The notes: generated by a model not told the origin, from the letters alone. Shown: positions 1 through 6,728, numbered from the stretch's first letter. The stretch is 7,492 nucleotides of DNA from Bovifimicola sp964595785 (GCA_964595785.1 CAZQRO010000090.1:1-7492); one strand, 5' to 3'. Made by a program: numbers and translations.

Positions 1-307
1 CTGTATTTAATGCTTCAAGAATTGTCTTACCCTGTAAAACTTCAGCAGCCATAGCAGCTGAATGTGTCATACCTGAACATCCGATTGTCTCAATTAATGC
101 CTCTTCAATAATACCATTCTTTACGTTTAACGAAAGCTTGCAGGCACCCTGCTGTGGTGCACACCAGCCTACACCATGAGTAAATCCTGAAATATCTTCG
201 ATTTTTTTAGAATGTATCCATTTTCCTTCTTCCGGAATTGGAGCTGGTTCATGTTTTGCGCCTTTGGCAACCGAACACATGTTTTGAACTTCCTGTGTGT
301 AAATCAT
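1..307 (-). CDS. NifU-like iron-sulfur cluster assembly scaffold protein, 3' end cut by window edge
   Basis: The first 102 codons are present and the frame is open to the window edge. The protein begins MIYTQEVQNM and carries three conserved-looking cysteines: Cys49 (GWCAPQQ), Cys56 (GAC) and Cys77 (IGCSGMTHSAAM). I recognise this as the NifU N-terminal-like scaffold type common in Clostridia, which would bind a nascent Fe-S cluster in the cytoplasm. The usual NifU cysteine spacing is not fully visible here, so cluster binding is inferred. The start is fixed by GAAAGGAG seven bases upstream of ATG. A 154-base AT-rich gap (308-461) separates it from the preceding gene. That gap has no gene, no clear terminator and no convincing -35/-10 pair, although a weak promoter is likely. 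In relatives a companion gene (GGGtGRT protein) often lies downstream, which cannot be checked here. The family is fairly sure; the exact role is not. Confidence 0.8.
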   Translation of the reverse strand, partial: MIYTQEVQNMCSVAKGAKHEPAPIPEEGKWIHSKKIEDISGFTHGVGWCAPQQGACKLSLNVKNGIIEEALIETIGCSGMTHSAAMAAEVLQGKTILEALNT

Positions 308-461
308 TATAGAACTCCTTTCAAGTAAATAATCTTCATTTGTGCAATTCATATCATATGCTAATATTTTATCACACTATGCGTTTATTCTCTCACAAAT
401 CATCAAATTAGTCTACATTTTTTTCTAATTTTCTAAAATTTTTAAGTTTTTGACAGATAAT

Positions 462-1010
462 TCAAAACTGCCTTCCACAGTATGTGCAAAATGTAGCATT
501 CTTTTCTAATTTTGCACCACATTTAATACAATATTTATGTTTTACTTCTGTGTCTGATTTATCTATGTAATCACTATATCCCTTATTTTGTTCAGAATAT
601 CCTCCATCATTATAATTATTGTCCTTTGTCTGTTGATTAGAACTGTTATTGTTACCGTTGTAACCATTATTATTGCCATTATAATAATTATTGTTACTAC
701 CATTTCCATTATAGCCATTACTATTGCCATTATAGTAATTATTGTTACCACCATTTCCGTTATAGCCATTGTTATTTCCATTATTATTGCTGTTATAATA
801 ATTATTATCATTACTAAACTTAATTATTAATAATAATGCCACAAGCCCAACCAATCCGAACAATCCCAATAAAGTAAACATTGATGATTTATTATTTTTT
901 CTTGCAATAACATAACAACCTATCAGACAACCTATTGTTATTGCAAAATCAAAAAACAAACTAATTAAATTAATTATAACATCTGCTGTATACATTCCTT
1001 CACCATACAC
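462..1010 (-). CDS. Two-helix membrane protein with Asn/Gly/Tyr-rich repeat linker and C-terminal zinc ribbon
   Basis: The 182-residue protein has three parts. Two hydrophobic segments lie at about residues 11-35 and 44-64, separated by a short basic loop (ARKNNKSS). Residues 68-125 form a low-complexity linker of Asn, Gly, Tyr and Ser with a 17-residue period beginning YYNGN. A C-terminal zinc ribbon follows (Cys161-x2-Cys164 and Cys175-x2-Cys178; CIKCGAKL and FCTYCGRQF). Zinc ribbons of this type occur at one end of many small Firmicute membrane proteins of unknown function, and I can assign no reaction. Both ends are predicted cytoplasmic if the two helices form a hairpin. The start is uncertain. 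GTG at 1010 has AAAGG ten bases upstream, whereas the in-frame ATG at 995 has GAAGGA directly abutting it, too close to work well. The gene begins 38 bases after the Nudix gene and may share its transcript. The plus-strand reading frames over the repeat are shadows. Confidence 0.82.
   Translation of the reverse strand: MYGEGMYTADVIINLISLFFDFAITIGCLIGCYVIARKNNKSSMFTLLGLFGLVGLVALLLIIKFSNDNNYYNSNNNGNNNGYNGNGGNNNYYNGNSNGYNGNGSNNNYYNGNNNGYNGNNNSSNQQTKDNNYNDGGYSEQNKGYSDYIDKSDTEVKHKYCIKCGAKLEKNATFCTYCGRQF
636..800. repeat. In-frame tandem repeat coding an Asn/Gly/Tyr linker (about 51-base period)
   Basis: Residues 71-125 of the zinc-ribbon membrane protein repeat with a period of 17 residues. Tyr-Tyr pairs lie at 71-72, 92-93 and 109-110, each followed by Asn-x-Asn-rich sequence and a GYNGN motif. 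The first interval is 21 residues because of an extra NNNG. At DNA level the units are built from AAT/AAC, GGT/GGC/GGA and TAT codons and have diverged at third positions, so the array is not a very recent expansion. Such arrays commonly change copy number by slippage. Confidence 0.8.
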
Positions 1011-1048
1011 TATTTAAGTGCCTTTCTTTTTAAATTACTAATACTATA

Positions 1049-1492
1049 TTATTTATATATTTCATTGTTCATATCAAGTAATATCTTATGAAAATATTCA
1101 ATTCTGCTAAGTCCCGATGCCCATAGATATGCCTTGTCGACTTCGCCAATTTCATTTAATGCAAGCCATTCCACACTCACAATAGTCTGTTCAGCCTCTG
1201 AAAGTTCCGGGTCAATTCCCGGTTTTGCTGTCTGTTCTTCATCAATCTCAATTAGAAATGTATGGACTTCTCCTTTGTTATCAGGCTTATACTGTATCGA
1301 AAGTTTTCTAGAAATCTTTCCTTTCACACAACTTTCCTCTTCAAGTTCTCTTAAAGCCGCCATCTCATAAGTCTCGTTTTCTTCAACGCCTCCTCCCGGA
1401 AGACAATAAAATATTCTTCCCTGAAGTTCATGTTTTACCATTAGTATCTTATTTTCTCTGATAACCATTGCCTGCGCTCTGTCTCTCCGCAT
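1049..1492 (-). CDS. Nudix hydrolase family protein
   Basis: The 147-residue protein is typical in length for a single-domain Nudix enzyme. These cytoplasmic enzymes hydrolyse nucleoside diphosphates linked to another moiety. The Nudix box spans residues 34-56. It has Gly34, Glu40, Arg48-Glu49 and the metal-binding pair Glu52-Glu53, which fits G-x5-E-x7-REUxEExGU except that Cys55 replaces the usual late glycine. The preceding LPGGG (31-35) is the standard lead-in to the box. The substrate cannot be predicted. The start at ATG 1492 is supported by AAGGTAAGG with seven bases of spacing. It follows the GH25 gene by 22 bases, so the two are probably co-transcribed, although no functional link to a lysozyme is obvious. 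Family assignment is confident and specificity is unknown. Confidence 0.9.
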   Translation of the reverse strand: MRRDRAQAMVIRENKILMVKHELQGRIFYCLPGGGVEENETYEMAALRELEEESCVKGKISRKLSIQYKPDNKGEVHTFLIEIDEEQTAKPGIDPELSEAEQTIVSVEWLALNEIGEVDKAYLWASGLSRIEYFHKILLDMNNEIYK

Positions 1493-1514
1493 CCATAAAC
1501 CTTACCTTTCACTC

Positions 1515-2570
1515 TTATTCATAATCCTTAAAACAAATGTTTAAATCAACATTTCCGGTTATTCCATCAACTGTTCCATTCTCGGTATATTGCCACATAT
1601 TGATTTTATATGGAAAATATAATTCTTTATCATAATAAGCATACCACTTATCGTATTCATTTAATTCCGACATATCAAGAGATAATGCGAACCATCTTAA
1701 GTTAGCATATATCGCCGGTATGTATCCCTCTTTCTTCACCTCTTCACAAAAAGCTATAGCAATACCCGTAAGTTCCTCTGTTGAAAGACCCTCTGTTCTT
1801 GTGTCTTCATTTACTATTTCTTCGGTATCGAATACAATCGGATATGTAATCTTGTACTTCTTAATGTTATCAATCACAAACTTTGCCTCTTCAACTGCCT
1901 CTTTTTCAGATACTGCCTGCGAGAAAAAATATACTCCTACTTTAATTCCTGCTTTCGATGCTTCTTCAATATTCTTTATGGCAGTTTCATCAATCATAAG
2001 TGTTCCTGATCCATAACCTCTGTAGCCAAGTCGTATCATTGCAAACTCCACGCCATCAGCTGCTACTTTATTCCAGTCAACTTCTCCCTGGTATTTTGAT
2101 ACATCTATACCCTTATGTGATACTACTTTATCATTAACAATATATTGCAGTTCTCCACTATCAAGTGCTGCAATATTGTCATTGTCAATATCATTCTTAG
2201 CAGCATTCTCTGCTACCGGAATAAATGAATATTTATTAGAGCCATATACAATAATGTTTTCCGGAAAAAGTGTTCTAAGCATAGCTATTGTTCCCTTTCC
2301 GTTTTCCATATAATCTTTGATTATATTTTTAACTTCACTTTCACTTTTTTCATTAATCTTAACATATTCACTTACTTCTCTCTCATCTGTTCTGTTTTTT
2401 CTAAAAAGAATTAAACTTACAACAATGAATGTACCTGCAAGCAATGTTATAAGTACCGCATATATTTTTATTCCTATTCCACTTTTGTTCCCATATGTTT
2501 TTTTCTGTGTTATTTCTTTTTCACATTTATAATCAAATTCTTCATCTATATCGTCATATTTATCATTCAT
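1515..2570 (-). CDS. Membrane-anchored GH25 family lysozyme (N-acetylmuramidase)
   Basis: The 351-residue protein has a charged cytoplasmic N-terminus (1-32), one transmembrane helix (about 33-56), an extracytoplasmic linker region (about 57-150) and a GH25 catalytic domain (about 153-351). GH25 enzymes cut the MurNAc-GlcNAc bond of peptidoglycan. Family signatures visible are KGIDVSKYQG with Asp156, the acidic pair in FDTE (Asp248 and Glu250, corresponding to the catalytic DxE on a barrel strand), MWQYT (325-329) and NVDLN near the end (Asp342). There is no signal-peptidase site after the helix, so the enzyme should stay tethered at the outer membrane face, facing the wall. That suits cell-wall remodelling by the cell itself better than a released phage-type lysin. 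Its ATG overlaps the stop of the preceding zinc-ribbon gene as ATGA, which implies translational coupling. The linker region resembles that of other clostridial GH25 proteins; its role is unknown. Confidence 0.93.
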   Translation of the reverse strand: MNDKYDDIDEEFDYKCEKEITQKKTYGNKSGIGIKIYAVLITLLAGTFIVVSLILFRKNRTDEREVSEYVKINEKSESEVKNIIKDYMENGKGTIAMLRTLFPENIIVYGSNKYSFIPVAENAAKNDIDNDNIAALDSGELQYIVNDKVVSHKGIDVSKYQGEVDWNKVAADGVEFAMIRLGYRGYGSGTLMIDETAIKNIEEASKAGIKVGVYFFSQAVSEKEAVEEAKFVIDNIKKYKITYPIVFDTEEIVNEDTRTEGLSTEELTGIAIAFCEEVKKEGYIPAIYANLRWFALSLDMSELNEYDKWYAYYDKELYFPYKINMWQYTENGTVDGITGNVDLNICFKDYE

Positions 2571-3010
2571 AAGTTTTTCTTCTCATTTCCCATATATCGC
2601 ATTTTACCATTTCTTTTTGGAATCTCGCCTATCTCCGATGGCATTAATGCACTTTTTAGTGTCTTCTTTAACTTTGTCGCACAGACCGGACAATATCTTC
2701 CATATCTGATATCTACTCCACACATTTCACATGATATGTATGATTCAGAGCCATCCGGTATTTCTATTCTTCCCTCTCGCAAATATCTGTCAATTTTACT
2801 GACCGATATTCCTGTTCCCTGTGAAATATTATAAGCATTAGATGGTCCATTATCCTCAATATATTTTTTAACTTTACCAAATTCCGACAACATCTCATGT
2901 CCACACTGCGAACACACATATATGCCTAAACCTGCATCTTTTAACAGACCACCACAATTTTCACATCTTCCGGTTTCAAGAAGATGATAACCGTCTTTTT
3001 TTATTTCCAT
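2567..3010 (-). CDS. Double zinc-ribbon protein with central helical segment, resembling flagellar-operon YvyF type
   Basis: From the ATG at 3010 the protein has 147 residues. A first zinc ribbon uses Cys16-x2-Cys19 and Cys33-x2-Cys36 (CENC, CSQC). A central segment (about 43-84) looks like a small helix-turn-helix fold and ends in YLREGRIEIP. A second zinc ribbon uses Cys94-x2-Cys97 and Cys107-x2-Cys110 (CEMC, CPVC), followed by a basic tail. The layout of ribbon, helical middle with a LREGR-like end, and ribbon resembles the flagellar operon protein YvyF family. That is recognition by eye, and no flagellar gene is in the window. It is likely a cytoplasmic adaptor or nucleic-acid-binding protein. 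A TTG-initiated extension to 3040 is possible, but ATG 3010 has GGAAGGGTGG just upstream and is preferred. It is the first gene after the tRNA terminator and is coupled to the GH25 gene by an ATGA overlap. Confidence 0.8.
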   Translation of the reverse strand: MEIKKDGYHLLETGRCENCGGLLKDAGLGIYVCSQCGHEMLSEFGKVKKYIEDNGPSNAYNISQGTGISVSKIDRYLREGRIEIPDGSESYISCEMCGVDIRYGRYCPVCATKLKKTLKSALMPSEIGEIPKRNGKMRYMGNEKKNL

Positions 3011-3032
3011 TAAAGCCACCCTTCCTTCTGCA

Positions 3033-3052
3033 TTATGCAAATATATGCATAA
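3033..3052. promoter_or_regulatory. Inverted repeat TTATGCA-N6-TGCATAA, possible operator
   Basis: A perfect 7-base dyad with a six-base AT spacer lies 23 to 42 bases before the ATG of the double zinc-ribbon gene, in the 97-base gap after the terminator where that operon's promoter must be. The size and symmetry suit a dimeric repressor site, but AT-rich dyads also arise by chance. I found no convincing -35/-10 pair to anchor it. Confidence 0.3.
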
Positions 3053-3107
3053 AATACAGTTCTCGTCCTTAGCTTATCTCTTCAATACTTATCTTCCTAT
3101 ATTATTT

Positions 3108-3131
3108 AAAAAAAGCCCGCCACCGGACGGG
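3108..3131 (-). terminator. Rho-independent terminator after sigH-tRNA-Thr
   Basis: Read on the minus strand, CCCGTC-CGGT-GGCGGG forms a six-pair GC-rich stem (one G-U pair) with a four-base loop, followed by C and seven T. It lies 37 bases after the tRNA 3' end and closes the ispF-to-tRNA unit ahead of the zinc-ribbon/GH25 unit. Confidence 0.92.
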
Positions 3132-3168
3132 TTTGAAGTTAAGCATTATATATATACAATATAAACAA

Positions 3169-3241
3169 AGCTGATAACGGGATTTGAACCCGTGGCCTCC
3201 GCCTTACCAAGGCGACGCTCTACCGACTGAGCCATATCAGC
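3169..3241 (-). tRNA. tRNA-Thr (anticodon GGU)
   Basis: The minus strand folds as a complete cloverleaf. The acceptor stem is GCTGATA/TATCAGC (7 pairs), the D stem GCTC/GAGC, and the anticodon stem TCGCC/GGCGG with loop TTGGTAA, giving anticodon GGT at 3206-3208. The variable loop is five bases, and the T stem ACGGG/CCCGT encloses loop TTCAAAT. The discriminator base is T and no CCA is encoded, so CCA must be added after transcription. It decodes ACC and ACU. It sits 59 bases after sigH and ahead of a terminator with no terminator in between, so it is probably cut from the sigH transcript unless it has its own promoter. Confidence 0.97.
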
Positions 3242-3300
3242 AATCAACAGCAATTAACAACAATATAACTATACTTAATTTATGTTAATTTGTCAAGATT

Positions 3301-3936
3301 TTAGTTATTGTCAACCATATCATTTATTATTCCATTCACTTTCACCTTAATTCTCTGTAATGCATTGTCAATAGCCTTAGGTTTTTTGTCCATTCTTTTA
3401 GCTATTTCCTGATATCCGTCACCGTCAATATACATTTTCAATACCTCATATTCAAATACGCTTAAAGTGTCTTCAAGCGCATTTTCAATATGCATCACAT
3501 TTTCCTTATCTATGTATAAATCCTCGGGATTCTTAAGATTCACCGCCTGACCATCAAACACAAAATCTTTTTCTTTTTTTCCTGACGAAATATCTTCCGA
3601 AGAAAAAGATATATAACTGTTTAATGGAATATGTTTCTTTCTGTTTGAAGCATTTATTGCAGTATATATCTGCCTGTCAATGCATATATTTGCAAATGTG
3701 AGAAATGACGCATCTTTTTTCTCATCATAATCTCTTACTGCTTTGTATAATCCAATCATACCTTCCTGTATAAGGTCATCCGTATCACCACCCACTAAAA
3801 ACATAGTTCTGGCTTTACGTTTTACTATACCTTTATATTTATCTAAAAGATAATCTGTAACTTCTTCATTGCCCTCCCTTAAAAGTTCTAATAATTTCTC
3901 ATCAGGCAGGACTGAATAATCTATTTTGTTATCCAT
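3301..3936 (-). CDS. sigH: RNA polymerase sigma factor SigH (sporulation/stationary phase)
   Basis: The 211-residue product is a sigma-70 family factor lacking region 1, close in length to Bacillus SigH (about 218). Region 2 spans about residues 28-100 and includes DDLIQEGMIGLYKA (core RNA polymerase binding) and the melting/-10 part FLTFANICIDRQIYTAI. Region 4 (about 150-205) holds the helix-turn-helix GYQEIAKRMDKKPKAIDNAL for the -35 element. In spore formers SigH directs early sporulation and stationary-phase genes. The position after mrnC and rlmB is the same as in Firmicutes generally and supports SigH over other alternative sigma factors. The start is ATG 3936, with GGAG five bases upstream. 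A GTG six bases earlier lies immediately beside that GGAG and is unlikely. The gap to rlmB is only 28 bases, so they are co-transcribed. Whether this organism still sporulates cannot be told from this window. Confidence 0.92.
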   Translation of the reverse strand: MDNKIDYSVLPDEKLLELLREGNEEVTDYLLDKYKGIVKRKARTMFLVGGDTDDLIQEGMIGLYKAVRDYDEKKDASFLTFANICIDRQIYTAINASNRKKHIPLNSYISFSSEDISSGKKEKDFVFDGQAVNLKNPEDLYIDKENVMHIENALEDTLSVFEYEVLKMYIDGDGYQEIAKRMDKKPKAIDNALQRIKVKVNGIINDMVDNN

Positions 3937-3964
3937 ACACACTCCGTTAATCTATTATAACTTT

Positions 3965-4705
3965 TTATTGCATTCTCTGTCTCACAATTTCATACGCCAT
4001 AACTCCGGCGGCAACTGAGGCATTCAGCGAATCAATGTCACCTTTCATTGGAATTGATGCCACAAAATCGCATTTTTCTTTAACAAGTCGGCTGACACCT
4101 TCTCCTTCACTCCCAATTACTAAACCTATCGGTCCCTTAAGGTCAAGTTTATACATTACTTCACCATCCATATCGGCACATACAAACCACAAACCTTTTT
4201 CTTTTAATTCTTCAATTGTATTAGAAATATTTGTTACTTTCGCAACAGGTGTATAATTAATGGCTCCTGCTGATGTTCTTGCAACTGTTGCGGTAAGACC
4301 AACTGCTCTTCTCTTCGGAATAATGACACCATGTGCTCCTGCAAGATTAGCAGTTCTTATAATTGCCCCAAGATTATGTGGGTCTTCTATATTATCCAGA
4401 ATAAACACAAATGGAGGCTCACCTTTTTCTTCTGCAATTTTAAGTATATCTTCAACTTCTGCATAATCATATGCTGCCGCTGATGCAATTACTCCCTGAT
4501 GTTTGCCTGTAAGAGACATCTGGTCTAATCGTTCTTTTGTTACATAATTAATAATGGACTTATTCTTCTTTGCTTCTCTTGTAATTGTACTTATAGGACC
4601 ATCATGACATCCATCCTGTATAAACACTTTATCAATAGTCTTTCCTGACCTGAATGCCTCAATAACAGCATTTCTTCCTTCTATTGTAAGTTCTTCATAT
4701 CTCAT
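3965..4705 (-). CDS. rlmB: 23S rRNA (guanosine-2'-O-)-methyltransferase RlmB, TrmH family
   Basis: This SPOUT-class enzyme transfers a methyl group from S-adenosylmethionine to a guanosine 2'-O in 23S rRNA (G2251 in E. coli numbering). The 246-residue protein has the N-terminal substrate-binding domain (IEGRNAVIEAF at 8-18, then to about residue 75) and the knotted catalytic domain. The three TrmH motifs are clear: LDNIEDPHNLGAIIRTANLAG (103-123; Asn105 and Arg117), IGSEGEG (197-203) and IPMKGDIDSLNASVAAGV (218-235). Two starts are possible. ATG 4717 has AAGG only one base away. ATG 4705 follows the mrnC stop with one base between (TAATATG) and gives the usual family N-terminus, so it is preferred, with reinitiation from mrnC. 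The upstream start would add four residues. Assignment to RlmB rather than another TrmH-family enzyme rests on length and cluster. Confidence 0.93.
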   Translation of the reverse strand: MRYEELTIEGRNAVIEAFRSGKTIDKVFIQDGCHDGPISTITREAKKNKSIINYVTKERLDQMSLTGKHQGVIASAAAYDYAEVEDILKIAEEKGEPPFVFILDNIEDPHNLGAIIRTANLAGAHGVIIPKRRAVGLTATVARTSAGAINYTPVAKVTNISNTIEELKEKGLWFVCADMDGEVMYKLDLKGPIGLVIGSEGEGVSRLVKEKCDFVASIPMKGDIDSLNASVAAGVMAYEIVRQRMQ

Positions 4706-4706
4706 A

Positions 4707-5150
4707 TTATGAACCATGCCTTTCTAAATTTCCCAATCCTTTTTTAATGAGGCTTAACATCCTGTCTGACTGTTTATTGAGATATAGATATCCCATTAAT
4801 GCTTCGAAACCGGTAGCCGTTCTATACTCTGACATAGTAGCATTCTTAGCCATCGTTACCGATTTAGCATTTCTTCCCCGCTTATATATACGTTTTTCCT
4901 CTTCTGTCAAATCCTCCATCAAAGAATTAATAATCTCTGACTGCGCCTGCGCTTTCACAAGGCTACTGGTCTTTTTGTGAAGTTTATTTACCTGCATATT
5001 TGATTTTGTAACCACATATGTTCTTATTACAATTTCATAAACAGCATCACCTATATAAGCTAAGACAAGGGGAGAATAATTAACAATATCAATATTCTCT
5101 ATCTCCATTCCCTGTCTTACTATCTCAAATAAATCTAAACTCTCTTCCAT
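4707..5150 (-). CDS. mrnC: Mini-ribonuclease 3 (MrnC)
   Basis: Mini-RNase III is a dimeric, dsRNA-specific endonuclease that matures the ends of 23S rRNA in Firmicutes. The 147-residue protein is a lone RNase III catalytic domain without the C-terminal dsRNA-binding domain of full RNase III. Signatures are LAYIGDAVYE (30-39) with metal-ligand Asp35, RGRNAK (91-96), and TGFEALMGYLYL (113-124) with catalytic Glu116. The start ATG 5150 has AGAAGG six bases upstream and lies inside cysS, overlapping its 3' end by 16 bases. Its stop is one base from the preferred rlmB start. This tight packing with cysS and rlmB is the standard Firmicute arrangement and supports the call. Confidence 0.95.
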   Translation of the reverse strand: MEESLDLFEIVRQGMEIENIDIVNYSPLVLAYIGDAVYEIVIRTYVVTKSNMQVNKLHKKTSSLVKAQAQSEIINSLMEDLTEEEKRIYKRGRNAKSVTMAKNATMSEYRTATGFEALMGYLYLNKQSDRMLSLIKKGLGNLERHGS

Positions 5151-6541
5151 TTTACGCCTTCTCTTGTATCTTCAAGAACTATTCCCTTATCAAGAAGAAT
5201 TCCTCTAATTTCATCTGCTCTTGCAAAATCTTTATCTTTACGTGCTGTCTGACGTTCTGCAATAAGCTGTTCAATTTCATTATCAAGTATCTCATCTTCT
5301 TTTTCAGCAATAATACCAAGTACATCTGACAATTTTACAATTTTCTCTTTTAATGCTTTAGCATAAGATTTTGAAGAATTCTCATTAACTGTCGTATTAG
5401 CGAATTTAACTAATTCAAATATTACTGAAATAGCATCAGCCGTATTAAAGTCATCTTCCATGGCTTTCTTAAACTTTTCTATAAATTCTTCTAATTTTGT
5501 AATATTATCACTTTCCTTCGGAGTAATCTCTTCCAATTCAAGATTATCTTCCATATGTTTCAAATTACTTACTGCAGTAAGAATTCTGTTAAGTCCGTTC
5601 TTAGCTGCTTCCATAAGTTCTGCACTAAAATTAATCGGACTTCTGTAATGTGCACTCAGCATAAAGAATCTTAATACCTGTAAATCATATTTTTCGCTGA
5701 TATCTCTTACCGTGAAAAAGTTGCCAAGCGATTTTGACATTTTCTTATTATCAATATTCAAAAATCCATTGTGCATCCAGTATTTTGAGAATTCCATGCC
5801 ATTTGCAGCTTCACTCTGTGCAATTTCATTTTCATGATGCGGAAAAATTAAATCTTCTCCGCCTGCATGAATGTCTATCTGCTCTCCAAGATATTTTTTA
5901 GACATTACAGAGCATTCAATATGCCAGCCCGGACGGCCTTCACTCCATGGTGATTCCCAATAAGGTTCCCCATCTTTCTTAGGTTTCCATAATACGAAAT
6001 CAAGCGGGTCTTCCTTGTCTGATTCTCCAACAACCTTTATCTCTCTGTGCCCTGCCTCTAAATCATCTATATTCTTCTTTGATAATTTACCATATTCTTC
6101 GAACTTTCTGGTTCTGTAGTATACCGTTCCATTTGCATCATATGCATATCCTTTTTCAACGAGAGTGCTTATCATCTCAATCATACCCTGAATTTCTTCT
6201 GTTGCAAGCGGATGCTTCGTTGCTTCTTTGACATTTAAAGACTTCATATCTTTTTTGCATTCACTAATATATCTTTTGGCAATCTCATCTGCCGTAACAT
6301 TTTCTTCTATGGCAGCTTTGATAATCTTGTCGTCTACATCTGTAAAGTTCGTAACATAATTCACCTGATATCCCACATATTCCATATATCTTCTGACTGT
6401 ATCAAAAATAATCATAGGTCTTGCATTACCGATATGAATAAGATTATATACCGTAGGACCACATACATACATTCTGACTTTTCCTTCTTCTATCGGTACA
6501 AACTCTTCTTTTTTTCTTGTTAATGTATTATAAATTTTCAT
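5135..6541 (-). CDS. cysS: Cysteinyl-tRNA synthetase
   Basis: This class I synthetase charges tRNA-Cys in the cytoplasm. The length of 468 residues is normal for the family. The ATP-binding HIGN motif is at 36-39 and KMSKS at 267-271. The catalytic zinc that selects cysteine should be held by Cys27 (YVCGP), Cys210 (WHIECS), His235 and Glu239 (FPHHENE). The DALR and anticodon-binding parts fill the C-terminal third, ending in the helical LIAERQTARKDKDFARADEI segment and GVKWKRV. The start is ATG 6541, with AAAGGAG ten bases upstream. No T-box leader fits in the short space before it: the 150 bases to ispF hold a coding-like frame and show no anti-terminator or specifier structure that I can recognise. 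It overlaps mrnC by 16 bases. Confidence 0.98.
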   Translation of the reverse strand: MKIYNTLTRKKEEFVPIEEGKVRMYVCGPTVYNLIHIGNARPMIIFDTVRRYMEYVGYQVNYVTNFTDVDDKIIKAAIEENVTADEIAKRYISECKKDMKSLNVKEATKHPLATEEIQGMIEMISTLVEKGYAYDANGTVYYRTRKFEEYGKLSKKNIDDLEAGHREIKVVGESDKEDPLDFVLWKPKKDGEPYWESPWSEGRPGWHIECSVMSKKYLGEQIDIHAGGEDLIFPHHENEIAQSEAANGMEFSKYWMHNGFLNIDNKKMSKSLGNFFTVRDISEKYDLQVLRFFMLSAHYRSPINFSAELMEAAKNGLNRILTAVSNLKHMEDNLELEEITPKESDNITKLEEFIEKFKKAMEDDFNTADAISVIFELVKFANTTVNENSSKSYAKALKEKIVKLSDVLGIIAEKEDEILDNEIEQLIAERQTARKDKDFARADEIRGILLDKGIVLEDTREGVKWKRV

Positions 6542-6590
6542 TAAATCTCGACTCCTTTCGTTAGTTCACAATATTTTATAGATTATCACA

Positions 6591-6728
6591 TTAATTATTT
6601 CCTTGCAATACAACTTTTACTACTTCAGCATTACTTCCTGTTCTAATTGGAATTGCAAATGTTTCCAGTGCAGTATATCCTCCGTATTCTTTACTCTTTT
6701 GCAGATTTACAGCCCCCGCAGCTGGCAC
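6591..6728 (-). CDS. Possible small ORF or gene remnant overlapping the 3' end of ispF
   Basis: A 45-codon frame, +1 relative to ispF, opens just after a TGA, contains GTG at 6728 and ends TAA at 6593-6591. The product reads like real protein: AAGAVNLQ near the start, GGYTALETFAIPIRTGSNAE in the middle, and a VVKVVLQGNN end. Its codons are strongly GNN-biased and of the same kind as the neighbouring genes, with no rare codons. It overlaps the last 38 bases of ispF and fills most of the ispF-cysS gap. I do not recognise the family. There is no good ribosome binding site before the GTG (only GGAACG about nine bases away), so translation as a free peptide is doubtful. It could be the surviving 3' end of a lost gene, an extension reached by frameshifting from ispF, or a chance frame. 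Confidence 0.4.
   Translation of the reverse strand: MPAAGAVNLQKSKEYGGYTALETFAIPIRTGSNAEVVKVVLQGNN

Noticed and set aside
636..800. CRISPR-like array
   Set aside because: The repeats are contiguous, degenerate and in frame with a protein. There are no unique spacers and no cas genes.
563..830. Ile/Met/Val-rich frames on both strands over the repeat region
   Set aside because: They are shadows of the AAT/TAT-rich tandem repeat of the zinc-ribbon membrane protein, with extremely biased composition and no initiation signals.
3936..3942. GTG at 3942 as the sigH start
   Set aside because: The GGAG motif lies directly against this GTG, while it is five bases from the ATG at 3936.
6542..6690. T-box or other riboswitch before cysS
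   Set aside because: The gap is too short and shows no T-box motif, specifier loop or terminator. Most of it is taken by a coding-like frame.
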